This document shows positions 44,581 through 54,513 of a DNA stretch of 64,000 bases, piece after piece. The stretch lies in contig CATQJL010000001.1 in NCBI GenBank assembly GCA_958299035.1, positions 22,489,433 to 22,553,432 of the forward strand, in the 5' to 3' direction. Positions within the stretch are counted from its first letter, which is position 1; the number at the start of each line of letters is the position of its first letter. Source of the DNA: Cylicocyclus nassatus (lineage: Eukaryota > Nematoda > Chromadorea > Rhabditida > Strongylidae). Under the pieces are notes generated by a model. It ran no database searches. It was not told where the DNA came from and saw only the letters and a program-made list of their open reading frames with translations. Both the position numbers and the translations under genes were made by a program.

Positions 44581-45284
44581 TATTAGGTTGGTCCAAAAGT
44601 TCTGTGACTTCTTCCAATCACGATGTTTTTGCATGGATAAAATCATGCTGAAAAGAGCAATTCATGGACTTTTCTAAACTACGTTGGCTGCTACTCAATA
44701 ACCTCTGAATGCAGAGATAAAATTGGGAAAAGGAAATCTCTTCATTTTCGGAAACTTTAAGCGCCCGTAAAAAAATTCAAAAGTGTGCCATAAAATCCAA
44801 AACAGCCAGTAGCAGTGATTTTCTGATCCTTTCTTTCTATATGGACAAAATTTGCGTTGATGAAGCTCTTCCCAAAAAGTTATGATTTTTAAAAAACTGC
44901 TAAAAAATCAATTTCTTAAGAAAATTGATTTTTTTGACATTTTTTTCAAAAAAGCTATAGCTTCTCGGAGAGCAACTCAGGCAACGCGAGCTTTGCTCAG
45001 CCAGAAAGAGGGGTGAAATCTAGTCTAGGATACTGGCTGTTTCGGATTTTCTGACGCACTTTTGGAATTTTTGAAGGTCTTGCTTCAAAATTCCGAAATT
45101 GAAGTGATTTCCTTTTCCCAATTTTATTTCTGCATTCAGAGCTTAATGAACAGCAGCCAACGTAGTTTTAAAAAGTGCATGAAAAGCTGTTTTAATGTAA
45201 ATTTACTCTTGCAAAAACATTGTGTTAGGAAGAAGTTACGATTTTTTGGAAAAGGTGGGACAGAACTTTCGGACCAACCTAATA
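44581..45284. mobile_element. Mariner-type foldback element (family 2)
   Basis: TATTAGGTTGGTCCAAAAGT at the left and CTTTCGGACCAACCTAATA at the right. The interior arms CTACGTTGGCTGCT and AGCAGCCAACGTAG are inverted copies, as are TTGGGAAAAGGAAATC and GATTTCCTTTTCCCAA. Confidence 0.8.
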
Positions 45285-45325
45285 CATTGTGAAATGAATA
45301 CTTCTCTTTCTATTATCATATTCAG

Positions 45326-45419
45326 CTACCTACGGCCCATGCAATTCGTTGGAAATTTGTTGTACGGGTGCCGATTTGTCGGCTTTACACCAAGAATCTT
45401 AGTCTGTGATATGGAATAA
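45326..45419 (+). CDS. Possible isolated terminal exon
   Basis: Acceptor TCATATTCAG; 30 codons ending in TAA, reading YLRPMQFVGNLLYGCRFVGF then TPRILVCDME. It has coding character, but no upstream exon was identified: a mariner-type element ends 42 bases before it. Family unknown; it may be chance. Confidence 0.25.
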
Positions 45420-45632
45420 CAGTATCTCAGAATCTGAGCACTACCTCATTTCACCCTTTGAAGGGGATTCTTGAGTTTTGCGAATCTGCTAAATCTGTTC
45501 TTCGAAGTTATGTAAGAAAAACTTTTGCTTTTAAACAGAGCTTTCCTTTTTCTTTGTGGGCATTAGAATAAGTTTAAAGCACGGTTTCTAAAACCTATTC
45601 TCAAAGCATCCACAATAACGGTAGATCTGCAC

Positions 45633-45955
45633 CAATGGCGTACCCAAAATTTCAGCTCGGGGGGTGGGGAGGGCGACAAAACTTTCTTTCAGATGAAGGT
45701 GCGTGGCGTCAGCCACGCACTCCGAAAATCTTTTCGGAAGCTTTCCAGAAATTTCGCGACCCCCTGCCCGAAAAAATTTTTTTACAAAGCTAATTTAAAT
45801 TTGTAAATTTTTTTCAAAATTTCTAATTATTTGAAAGAAAAAACAAGTCACTTGCACATTTTTATAAAACATTTAAGTAACTTTCGAAAATTTCGCGACA
45901 CATTTTCGGACAGGGGAAGGGGGGGAGCCTCCCCCCCCCCCTCGATACGCCACTG
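45633..45955. mobile_element. GGCGTA-end MITE, copy 1
   Basis: CAATGGCGTACCC at the left and GATACGCCACTG at the right. Runs of C/G and blocks (GTCGCGAAAT-type, AAAATGTGCAAGTGACTTG reversed) are shared with 59150-59521, 15476-15680 and 13920-13990. Confidence 0.65.
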
Positions 45956-47130
45956 ATCTGCACATAGTGCTCAATGCAGATCTCTTCTAGCAGTTAAAAT
46001 TGTATATTTGGGTATTTGAAAGCGCGTAGACAAAAGAGGAGGAATTAGTTTGTTATAAAGCACATTTTTCTCCTCTATCTAAAAACCTTTCTTTCCCTAT
46101 TTGTGAAGGCTTCGGAAGTAAAATCACTGATACTCTATTTGAAAGCGCGTTTCAAGTTGTGCCCCAAAAAATTCAAAATTCAATTTTCTGAAGCGGTAAA
46201 CGCCCTCGATATATGAGAGTAGCAAATTCCGAAAACTTGTTAGAGTTTCGAGCGTTTGCTATATTATGACTTCACAAAAGTGAAGACTTTCGGAAAGTTT
46301 TCTTTAGATAAAAAGCTTGCCAAGAGGCCTAATCAATCTGCAGGCAAGGTTTTGTAGCCAATATTAGAGTAGCTAAAAAGTATGGATAACATCAAAACTT
46401 GAAAGGAAACAAGTATTGTTAAAAATGGGAGATTCTGCATCGAACACTGTTTGAGGCGTTTATCTACCGTTGTTCTGGTGATTTGAGGATAAGTGATGAG
46501 GATTGTTGTATGATCTTACTGAATGTGCTGAATGCATTGTTCGGGCAAGAAGTTGAATTTGAGATCCTGTGCTTACTTGGGTCTACTCGCTATGCTGAAT
46601 TCGAAAACTTACACTGAAGGGAGCGAAAACGACGAAAAGGGCTTTAACGCAAGAGTGCAACAGCTCAGATAATTGCCGAAGCAAGCGGTCCGCAAAACAT
46701 TGGGGCGTGCCCAAACCGTCAGCAAGCGAGCGTCAGTGTTCTGCAACAGCAATACAGAATTTTCTGCAAGCGGTCGTCAAATAATGTCTACCAGAGAGCG
46801 TCAGCCAAATTTCAGCAGGCCTTTACGCAGTTTCGGGAGTACGCCGAGAAAAGGTGAGACTCTATGTGGCAGAGGCTCATCGATGGTTCAGTTACCCGAG
46901 TGTGGGGTACTTTCTCTTAGCAGAAGGTACCTACTCAGACAATCGCCGGGGCAGGCGGGCACCGGAAAAATGGATGGCTGATTTCTCGCACCCCGCTCGC
47001 GGATTTTTCGGAAAGCAATCAGGACTTTTAGAGACGCCGCTTGCTGAGTTCTCGATTTCTCAGAAATTCAGCAATATATCTGCAAAAGATAAGAGCGAAA
47101 AAAGAGTCGACAGGCGGTGTCGCAAAAACT
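45956..47130. other. Intergenic, nothing recognised
   Basis: No supported exon. GC-rich, GCAAGCGxx-containing sequence from 46660 to 47130 loosely resembles 54510-54870 on the other side of the LTR element, so the LTR element may have inserted into an older GC-rich repeat. Confidence 0.4.
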
Positions 47131-47135
47131 TGCTG
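47131..47135. repeat. LTR element target-site duplication, left
   Basis: TGCTG, matching 54509-54513. Confidence 0.75.
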
Positions 47136-47304
47136 TGCGAAGAAGAGATACTCGATGTTATCAGTTTATCAATGATAGTATGACGTGTTGTAAAATGTGT
47201 TGATGGTTTCATTTCTTGAGTTTGTTTCACTTTTTGCCCTTTGGACACCTAAACCTATCTACGACGCACGTGCCCCACATCACCTACAGGAGAGAAGACA
47301 CAAC
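47136..47304 (+). repeat. 5' LTR (169 bp)
   Basis: Starts TGCGAAGAAGAG and ends GACACAAC. Matches the 3' LTR except for C/T at the third base and the lack of a 42-base block near its middle, including AATAAA. Expected to hold the promoter, but no clear TATA box was seen. Confidence 0.85.
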
Positions 47305-47305
47305 T

Positions 47306-47323
47306 TGGGGGCCGAACAAACTT
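47306..47323 (+). promoter_or_regulatory. Primer binding site
   Basis: TGGGGGCCGAACAAAC begins one base after the 5' LTR. TGG pairs with the CCA end of a tRNA, and GGCCGAAC could pair on into its acceptor and T arm. The tRNA species was not identified. Confidence 0.65.
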
Positions 47324-47409
47324 GAGCACGGGTACCTATCTTGTGCGAAGTTTCTTGTCGGGGGAAATTTCGCTTATACGTTTGTGGTGTGGATTATCGT
47401 GTTAGCTTT

Positions 47410-47600
47410 GTGCAGGTTGATCCACAGGTCATCTGTGGAAAGCCGGCACTTACAAGCAGGTACAAGAACCTCTTGTCGAGGTGGTACCTGAAAGTCACCG
47501 TGGGGTGAAGTGCAGGTGGATCCGCAGCTCTCTGTGGAACGCCATTAAACGCACTCAAGTACAGAAACCTTGGCAGAGGTTACCTGTACACCACCGTGAT
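47410..47600 (+). repeat. Leader direct repeat, two units of about 92 bp
   Basis: Unit 1 (47410-47502) and unit 2 (47510-47600) share, in order, GTGCAGGT(T/G)GATCC, CTGTGGAA, ACTyrCAAG-type, ACCT..GAGGT, ACCTG and CACCGTG. Both lie in the untranslated leader between the primer binding site and gag. Confidence 0.75.
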
Positions 47601-47693
47601 TGAACTTCGAAGCTTCATAAGCAAGTAAAGCAGGAAGCTGTTGAGAAGCCCTGCACGTTCGACTGAGGGAAAAACAGCTGTAAAGGCTAAAGT

Positions 47694-47706
47694 TTTTCTG
47701 TTGCAG
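47694..47706 (+). promoter_or_regulatory. 3' splice site just before gag ATG
   Basis: TTTTTCTGTTGCAG is a near-ideal nematode acceptor, ending three bases before the gag ATG at 47710. It could accept a cis intron from the leader (a CAG/GTACAAG donor lies at 47458) or a trans-spliced leader. Confidence 0.5.
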
Positions 47707-47709
47707 AGT

Positions 47710-50700
47710 ATGGCAAAATCCATTGATGAAGAAATGGAAGCCATGATCCTCATGGACGAGGAAAGCAAGCGCATCGAGAACCTTCAAGCGCAGATTGTCG
47801 GATTGACGCAACAAGTGCGTCAGCTAGTAGAAAAACAGTCGCAGGTATGTGTAGTACCTGCCAAAATGGGCGAATACTTAGCAGAGATGCGCAGCCTTGT
47901 AGGTAAGGGTACGCGCAAAGCAGAAAATAAGAAAAGCCCTAAAAGCACCAGCGCCGACCTTCTTCTAATCGATAATGTTTGCAACGGACTAGAAGTAGAA
48001 ATCGGCAAAATCGAGCAGTTAGTTGAGAATTTGAATAGGTTCAAAAGTGTTGATTTGGTTCAGCTAGAGAAAAATGTAGCTGAAACCTTAGAACAAGCGC
48101 GGTACGATGACAGTGCGATGAGGAAACTGTCACAAATTCTTTCGGTAGATTCAACCCAAGTGGTGGAAAGCATACAGCGCATCCTCGGGTCAGGAATCGA
48201 CAACTCGCAAGTAGAAGAGCCGCGTATAGGGGGAGAAGGGTCAGGAATAACTACTATAGATATTCTTCAGGACCACGGTGAAGCGCAGTCGAGTGACAAC
48301 ACAGTGGGTAACTTCCAAGACGCGCTGAAACAATTGCGTTCTAATGAAGTACCTAAAAACCTGGAGCTGGCCGATTTCGACCCAATTGCTGCCGCAAGAG
48401 GTGATTATCTGCGCGATAGAAACGCGCCAGTAACACAAAATAGGCGTTATATTTTGCCACAGAGACAAATGATTCCCCATTTGCAGAGAGAGCAGCCCGC
48501 GAGAGAGCCGCCAAAGCTGCCGGGATCCCTCTCCAAGAAATCGAGGAAGAACTGCCAAGGTAGGAACGATACACTCACTACCGAAATGGGGTTGACAAAT
48601 GTTGTGTGTTCCGCATTTACCGCGATGGCACTACCAGAAGTTCCGGTATTCGATAACGCGCAAGGCAAAGGGTTCGAAAAGTTCCTACTCTCCTTTAGGG
48701 TTAAATATGATGGATTGAATTTGAGTGATGAAATGCTTATCCACTTGTTATGCTCGAAGCTAGCAGGGCAACCCCGGGTTATAGTGGAGACTCTTCCTAT
48801 GGATATTCGGGAAGGAACATTCCATGATTTCGTGACCGCACTGAAGGCCAAATTCAAAGAGAATGAGTCTGCCAACAGAATGGAGGCATACGTTAGCCTC
48901 AAGAATCTCAGATCATTCGGGACTATCTCTGAGTACTGTGCACGGTTAGAACAGCTAACAAGGGCAGCCTATCCAGAATCGGCGGAAAGGGAGCTCTCCA
49001 TGTTGCGTACTGGAGAGCTAATCGCACAACTGACTGAATGGCCAGAGTACGTTCAACTTTTCACGGAGGTAGAACAAACTCCGGCGGAGGAGGCTTATGA
49101 GAAACTAAAAGCCCTTGCACAACGAATTGAAAGGAGTAGGGAAGTGGCACTACACTTGAAGCAAGAGGCCACGAATAAACTGAGACGTTTTCCACTAAGG
49201 AGGGGACGCCAAACGCCACCAGGGAGGAAGTACTCGATTGAGTCCGAAATGCAAAGAAATAAGGACCACTCACAGCCTTCAAACCCGAACCGAAACGGAA
49301 AGCAAGAAGGACCAAGGAAACAAGAATTGCTGTGCCACAATTGCAAAAAGCCTGGACATTTTAGGAGGGACTGCAAGGAACCCCCACAAACCCAGTACAC
49401 TCACAGAGATACAAGAAAACTAGCACAAGGAGGCAAGAGCGATGCCACGAATGAATGTGGTGCAAGATCTTTTTCTACTGTACTGCGGCATTGGGCATGC
49501 AGTACTGTAACCAAGAAGGAAGATAGCGATCTGGTGGGGAGCCAAACATTAGAAACTGTGAGGTTTCTTGGCTTGACCAGGGAAGCACTCATAGACTCTG
49601 GATCACAAATCAGTATCATGCCTTTAGACCTGCTTCTGACAGCACAGCAGAAAGGGTTTGACATAGATGGAGATGTGGAACAGATTCCACAACAGAAATA
49701 TCCACAAGTTTATGATGCTTCAGGCAATTTAATGACCTTCAAAGGTGCCATTCGTCTAACCCTAGAAATAAACAACGGACCCCGATGCCGAGTTGCCCTC
49801 TTCGTTATGAAAGGAGGAGATGACAGGATAGTACTAGGGACAAACATCCTACACGCACTCGGCTACTCAGTCTGCAGGACAGGGAGCCCCTGTAAGTGTG
49901 AACGGGAGCAACCAAATCAACATGAAACCCTGGAATGGCATAGCAAGCGTTCTAAAAAGACCAGTAAGGCTAGGAAAGCGCAACAAGCCAAAGTAGCCAC
50001 ACGTGTCTACATCAAAGCGGGTGAAACCAAAGAACTGGAACTAACAAGCGCCTTCACCAAACAGACACAAGTATTGTGGTCTAACGATAGCTTAGTTCCT
50101 AATGCAGTTTGCAACATCATGCACGGGGCAGTAAAGATTCCTATCACCAATTCATCGGCAGAACCAAGAATTTACCGAGTCGGTGAAATAGTGGGTGAAT
50201 GGGGAAAGGCCAAATTAGCAGAAGAAGCCCCACTTCATTACGCTAATATGCTAGAGCGGACGACAACACCTCCACCCGAGAGGAAGGCTCGCCTTTTACA
50301 ACTGCTAAGGGAAAAGAAAAGTGAAAAAGGTGAAGACAAAGCTTGGGAAAATCTAGTGGAAAAGAACAGCGATGTTTTCGCTATTACAGACCAAGAGCTC
50401 ACGCAGACGTCACTTGTCGAGCATGATATTGATACAGGCTCAGCACAACCGATACGCCAAAAGCCAAGACCAATTCCTTTGGGAACAAGGGTAGCGCTGA
50501 GGCAAATCCTCACAGATCTTCAGGAGAGAAACATCATTCAACCCAGTCATTCAAGTTGGGCCGTTCCCATAGTATTGGTACAGAAAAAGGACGGCACATT
50601 GAAGTTATGCGTGGACTATCGAAAACTAAATCAAGTCACAAAAGTAGATAGTTATCCCTTGCCGCGGATTGATACAATTCTCCAAAACCTCAAAGGAAAG

Positions 50701-51141
50701 AAGTATTTTTCAACCCTGGATCTTGCCTCAGGATACTGGCAAATAAAATTGACGAGTAACGCACGAGAGAAGAGCGCATTTGTTACGACGGAAGGACTGT
50801 ACGAATTTAACGTGCTGCCATTTGGGTTGGCATCATCCCCTCCAGTTTTCCAACGGCTAATGAATGCAGTCCTCGGTCATCTTCTAGGTGACGAAGTAGC
50901 TTGCTACCTAGACGACGTAGTGGTAGCAACAGCGACAGCAGAGCGTCACATAGAAAGACTGGAACAAATTTTTCAAGCTTTTCGAAAGGCGAACTTAAAA
51001 CTTAATCCAAGAAAGTGCACTTTGCTAGAACGCACGGTCGAATTCCTAGGTCATCTTGTGGATGCAGAAGGAATACACATGGATCCGAAAAGGTCTCTGC
51101 AATCGTGGAGTATCCGTTACCTCAAAGTCGAAGCGAGCTAA
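47710..51141 (+). CDS. LTR element gag-protease-reverse transcriptase
   Basis: Polyprotein of the retrotransposon. The N-terminal part (from MAKSIDEEMEAM) is gag, with a coiled coil rich in Glu/Gln in the first 60 residues and a CCHC zinc knuckle for RNA binding at about 49333-49374 (CHNCKKPGHFRRDC). The aspartic protease active site reads LIDSGSQISI at about 49588. The reverse transcriptase starts near 50500, with DYRKLNQVT and LPFGLASSP, and its active site YLDD is at 50905-50916. The frame is open further upstream with no ATG; 47710 is chosen because it is the first ATG and follows a splice acceptor. The frame ends at 51141 after a one-base loss in an A run (51088-51091); the protein continues in the next frame. 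Confidence 0.9.
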   Translation: MAKSIDEEMEAMILMDEESKRIENLQAQIVGLTQQVRQLVEKQSQVCVVPAKMGEYLAEMRSLVGKGTRKAENKKSPKSTSADLLLIDNVCNGLEVEIGKIEQLVENLNRFKSVDLVQLEKNVAETLEQARYDDSAMRKLSQILSVDSTQVVESIQRILGSGIDNSQVEEPRIGGEGSGITTIDILQDHGEAQSSDNTVGNFQDALKQLRSNEVPKNLELADFDPIAAARGDYLRDRNAPVTQNRRYILPQRQMIPHLQREQPAREPPKLPGSLSKKSRKNCQGRNDTLTTEMGLTNVVCSAFTAMALPEVPVFDNAQGKGFEKFLLSFRVKYDGLNLSDEMLIHLLCSKLAGQPRVIVETLPMDIREGTFHDFVTALKAKFKENESANRMEAYVSLKNLRSFGTISEYCARLEQLTRAAYPESAERELSMLRTGELIAQLTEWPEYVQLFTEVEQTPAEEAYEKLKALAQRIERSREVALHLKQEATNKLRRFPLRRGRQTPPGRKYSIESEMQRNKDHSQPSNPNRNGKQEGPRKQELLCHNCKKPGHFRRDCKEPPQTQYTHRDTRKLAQGGKSDATNECGARSFSTVLRHWACSTVTKKEDSDLVGSQTLETVRFLGLTREALIDSGSQISIMPLDLLLTAQQKGFDIDGDVEQIPQQKYPQVYDASGNLMTFKGAIRLTLEINNGPRCRVALFVMKGGDDRIVLGTNILHALGYSVCRTGSPCKCEREQPNQHETLEWHSKRSKKTSKARKAQQAKVATRVYIKAGETKELELTSAFTKQTQVLWSNDSLVPNAVCNIMHGAVKIPITNSSAEPRIYRVGEIVGEWGKAKLAEEAPLHYANMLERTTTPPPERKARLLQLLREKKSEKGEDKAWENLVEKNSDVFAITDQELTQTSLVEHDIDTGSAQPIRQKPRPIPLGTRVALRQILTDLQERNIIQPSHSSWAVPIVLVQKKDGTLKLCVDYRKLNQVTKVDSYPLPRIDTILQNLKGKKYFSTLDLASGYWQIKLTSNAREKSAFVTTEGLYEFNVLPFGLASSPPVFQRLMNAVLGHLLGDEVACYLDDVVVATATAERHIERLEQIFQAFRKANLKLNPRKCTLLERTVEFLGHLVDAEGIHMDPKRSLQSWSIRYLKVEAS

Positions 51142-54100
51142 GAACTTTTATTGGCATGTGCTCATATTATAGGAAATTTGTCCTTGGCTTCGCGAAAGTT
51201 GCTGCGCCTTTGCATGAGCTAACCTCCGAAAAACAGCCATTTGAATGGACACCAGAACGAATGCAGGCATTCGAATTGTTAAAAAAAGTGATAACGTCGG
51301 CACCGGTGTTAACACAGCCAGACATCGAGGGAGCGCGAAGTGGCGAGAAACCATTCCAAATCCATACTGACGCCAGCTATTCGGGATTGGGAGCAGTTCT
51401 CAGTCAGAAAGGAGATGATGGTCTGCTCCATCCCATTTACTTTGCATCAAAAGGACTGACTAAAAGCGAACGCAATTATCATATCACGGATCTGGAAGCT
51501 CTCGCCGTAGTCTCTGCTTTGAGACGATTTCACATGTTCGTATATGGATTAGCTGTGGAAGTATGTACAGATCATCAACCACTTACATCCTTGTTTACTA
51601 GAGCTAATGTCTCAGCGAGAGTGCTACGATGGGCGCTCGAGTTACAAAAGTATAATCTCAAAATGGTTTACTTGAAAGGAGCGGCAAACAAGGTCGCGGA
51701 TGCTTTGAGTCGAGGAGCTGCGCAGGCCCAGGACGGAGACCAGAATGAGAGTCTGGCAAATGGTCTCATTGTAGCAGCAGTCACCAAGGAACCTGAGTGG
51801 ACAGTGGAACTCAGGCAAGACCCACTCTATGGAGATTTCATACAATCATTAGAGCAGAAGAAGGAACCATATTCGAAAAGAATCTTGAGGAACTACAATG
51901 TCGCAGATTTCACAATATCACAGGGCTATTTGTGCCTTGTGGAAAAAGACGGTTATCGAAGAATTGTACCAAAAGAGCACCGCAAAGAAGTGTTTCTGGA
52001 GGCTCACTCATCTTTGCTGGCAGGACATTTTGGTCCACGGAAGTTGATAAGAGAGCTGTCAAAAAAGTTCTTCTGGGAGAGTATGCATAAGGACATACTC
52101 CAGTGGGCGGAAGAGTGTAAAATGTGCACTCTACACAACCACAAACCGAAAATGACTCCACCCCTAAAGCCCATCGCTGTCTCCAAGCCGTACGAGATCA
52201 TTGGCATTGACATACTGGAGATGGGATTAACCACTAATGGAAACCGCTACATTCTAAGCGTCATAGACCACTTTACAAAGTATGGAGGAGCTTACGCTAT
52301 AGCATCAAAATCAGCGGAGGAAGTTACTAGAGTGCTATTTGAGAGATGGATAGCGGAAGGTTGCCGATTTCCTAAATGTATTCTGTCTGATCAAGGAGGG
52401 GAATTCGACAACAAGATGCGAAATGAGTTATCCAAGACTTTAGGGATAAACCAGACATTTACTAAAGGGTACAATCCCAGAGAGAATGGGCTGACAGAAC
52501 GATTTAACCAAACTATAGTACAGTTGCTGAGAAAGAAGGTAGAGATTCCAGTGGAGTGGGACAAGATGCTTCCATATTGTGTGCTAGCATATAATACTAC
52601 TATACACGAGTCCACTGGCGATTCACCATTCTTTCTACTCCATGGTTTTGATCCTTATGTGCCCCGAGACTGCGTTGACAGTGGTATCACAACTTATATG
52701 GTGGACCTGGACAGTTATGTAAATGAGCTTGTGTTAGGGATGCGCATGACTCATGAACTTGCTCGCACACAAAACGAAAAGGCTCGGAAAAGAATGAAGC
52801 TCAACTACGATAAAAACCACAAGGTCATCGAGAGACCGTTGACTTTGGGCGACCGGGTGTATATGAAGGTACCTATGGAAAAGTCCTCATCAAATCACCC
52901 TAAACTAGTTAACGATTGGTCGGGCCCCTTTCGAGTAATCGAACTCAGTGACAACAGCGCTTTAATTACGCTGATAAATGCGAATGACGAGCCTAAGCGC
53001 GTACCTTTTGATCAGCTTAGAAAAGTACCCCGAGGGGTCGACGACGAGCCCGTTAAAACCATTAGAGGAAGAGCAAAAAGGGGTAGACCAAGAAAAATTT
53101 TAAACTCTAAAGTCTTTTGTTTCAGGGTCGAAGTTGGAGACCCGCGGACGGATCCACTGCATCTATTACATCCCTGCAATTGCGGTATTTTTGGAGAACG
53201 TGCACATGTGGCTCTACCCGGATTGCGCTGCCAGTTAGCCAGGTCGAAGAAAGTGAAGAACCTGTTTGAGCTCGCAAATGTTGCTTCAATCGCCATGGAA
53301 CCCACGTGGGGAGACTGGAGAAAAGAGAACGAGCTTCTAAAGAAGCAGTCCACACACCTGTCGGTCATCGGACTTAGTTGTGCCATATCAGCCCATCGGT
53401 CGTTTTGCCATGATTTCGCCATGGCACTTTGCGAAAGAGAAGGACAACGGCTACAACATCCGGACATTTTTTCGCAGAAGACGGACTACGATTTGTCCGC
53501 ATACTACAATCAAGCACTTGCGAGAAAGGAACAACTCAGTCACTCGGACGGAGACGACATGCCGACGAACTCGATCATTCTAGCCTTGTCGAAGGCATTC
53601 GAGCGTGTGCGAACGGAGGTTGCCGCGGAAGATTCAGTGAAGTTCGTGGTGTACAACCACCTTGACGACATGGCGGATCAATTGAACAAAATACCGATTA
53701 GCGCAGCCATGTTATGGGTTTGGCCGGAGAAAATGCCGCGGTCGGACCAGATGAGAAGGAGCATGCAGGCCGTCGAGAGACATTTGCAGTGCGGAGGAAC
53801 GCTAGACTGCTTCCCGCCACCTTTCGAGAAAATGCGCAGGAACGAGTGGGAGGAACTCCGGAAAGTCTGCATTGAAGTCGTGCGAATGTTGACCGGGCCG
53901 GCCAGGGGGTTTGACGCCAAGGTAATAGACCACTACGGACCACTAGAAGATGCAGTCCCGAAGCTCCACCCGGCCACTTGTCTGGGAGTAAGCCCCCGGA
54001 AAGGAGAAGATAAGTTGCACGGTTGGCAGATTTTAATCTTCCTGGAGCAGCTGCGAGAAGCAGCCTCGAATACGCTACGACTGCCGACGTTCCACCTACG

Positions 54101-54302
54101 GGAGAAGAAGAAGAAAGAGGCGAGCAATCTAGCAGAAACTGAGGGAGAGCCCGACGCAAAACGGAGGAGGATGAAGAAACCGGAAATCATGTACTTGCGA
54201 GACCCCACAGCAAAATGGATGGAGCAAGCCGCAAATATGAAGCAGCGCGGACGGTATCACGGGCAAGTCCCCGGAGGTGACTATTCGAGGAGGGGCGTGT
54301 GA
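51092..54302 (+). CDS. LTR element RNase H-integrase and C-terminal extension
   Basis: Continuation of pol in the +1-shifted frame. In order: end of RT (FIGMCSYYRKF), RNase H (HTDASYSGLGAV, TDHQPL, ADALSR), integrase zinc-binding H-H-C-C domain (about 51997-52130), integrase catalytic core with D (GIDILEMG), D (LSDQGGEF) and E (NGLTERFNQ), and a GPY/F-type end (DWSGPFRVIEL) near 52918. About 400 residues then follow in the same frame (53040-54302). These contain an AT-hook-like KRGRPRK, a CNCG motif and a basic tail with a KRRRMKK-type signal; I do not recognise this part. The frame closes on the first bases of the 3' LTR. Confidence 0.85.
53112..53125 (+). promoter_or_regulatory. Internal 3' splice site before the C-terminal extension
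   Basis: TCTTTTGTTTCAG/GGTC is a strong nematode-type acceptor at the boundary between integrase and the unidentified extension. It could allow a separate spliced RNA for the extension. The first in-frame ATG after it is at 53295. Confidence 0.45.
54287..54297 (+). promoter_or_regulatory. Polypurine tract
   Basis: GAGGAGGGGCG directly before the 3' LTR, the usual primer for plus-strand DNA synthesis. Confidence 0.7.
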
Positions 54303-54508
54303 AGAAGAGATACTCGATGTTATCAGTTTATCAATGATAGTATGACGTGTTGTAAAATGTGTTGATGGTTTCATTTCTTGAGTTTGTTTCACTTTTTGCC
54401 CTTTGGACATCGCCAGCGGCTCGTCTTCAATTGTACGTACTCTTCGTGGCCAATAAACCTATCTACGACGCACGTGCCCCACATCACCTACAGGAGAGAA
54501 GACACAAC
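54298..54508 (+). repeat. 3' LTR (211 bp)
   Basis: Starts TGTGAAGAAGAG and ends GACACAAC. Longer than the 5' LTR by 42 bases, which include an AATAAA (54452-54457). The first bases TGA also form the stop codon of the polyprotein. Confidence 0.85.
54452..54457 (+). terminator. Polyadenylation signal in the 3' LTR
   Basis: AATAAA in the block missing from the 5' LTR. A likely 3'-end signal for the element's RNA. Confidence 0.5.
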
Positions 54509-54513
54509 TGCTG
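54509..54513. repeat. LTR element target-site duplication, right
   Basis: TGCTG, matching 47131-47135. The LTR end is uncertain by one or two bases. Confidence 0.75.

Larger units (their letters stand above)
47136..54508 (+). mobile_element. Ty3/gypsy-type LTR retrotransposon
   Basis: Complete structure: 5-base target duplication TGCTG (47131-47135 and 54509-54513), 5' LTR, primer binding site, leader, gag-protease-RT-RNase H-integrase coding region, polypurine tract, 3' LTR. The domain order and the RT motifs place it in Ty3/gypsy. Only one frame break is visible in about 6.6 kb of coding sequence, so the insertion is fairly young. Unusual points: LTRs differ by a 42-base block, a leader tandem repeat, and a long extension after integrase. 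Confidence 0.9.

Noticed and set aside
36230..45284. A CRISPR-like array among the many repeats.
   Set aside because: The repeats are long inverted arms of DNA transposons, not short direct repeats with unique spacers, and the DNA is eukaryotic.
47641..47709. A gag start upstream of the ATG at 47710.
   Set aside because: The upstream open stretch has no ATG and runs through a strong splice acceptor.
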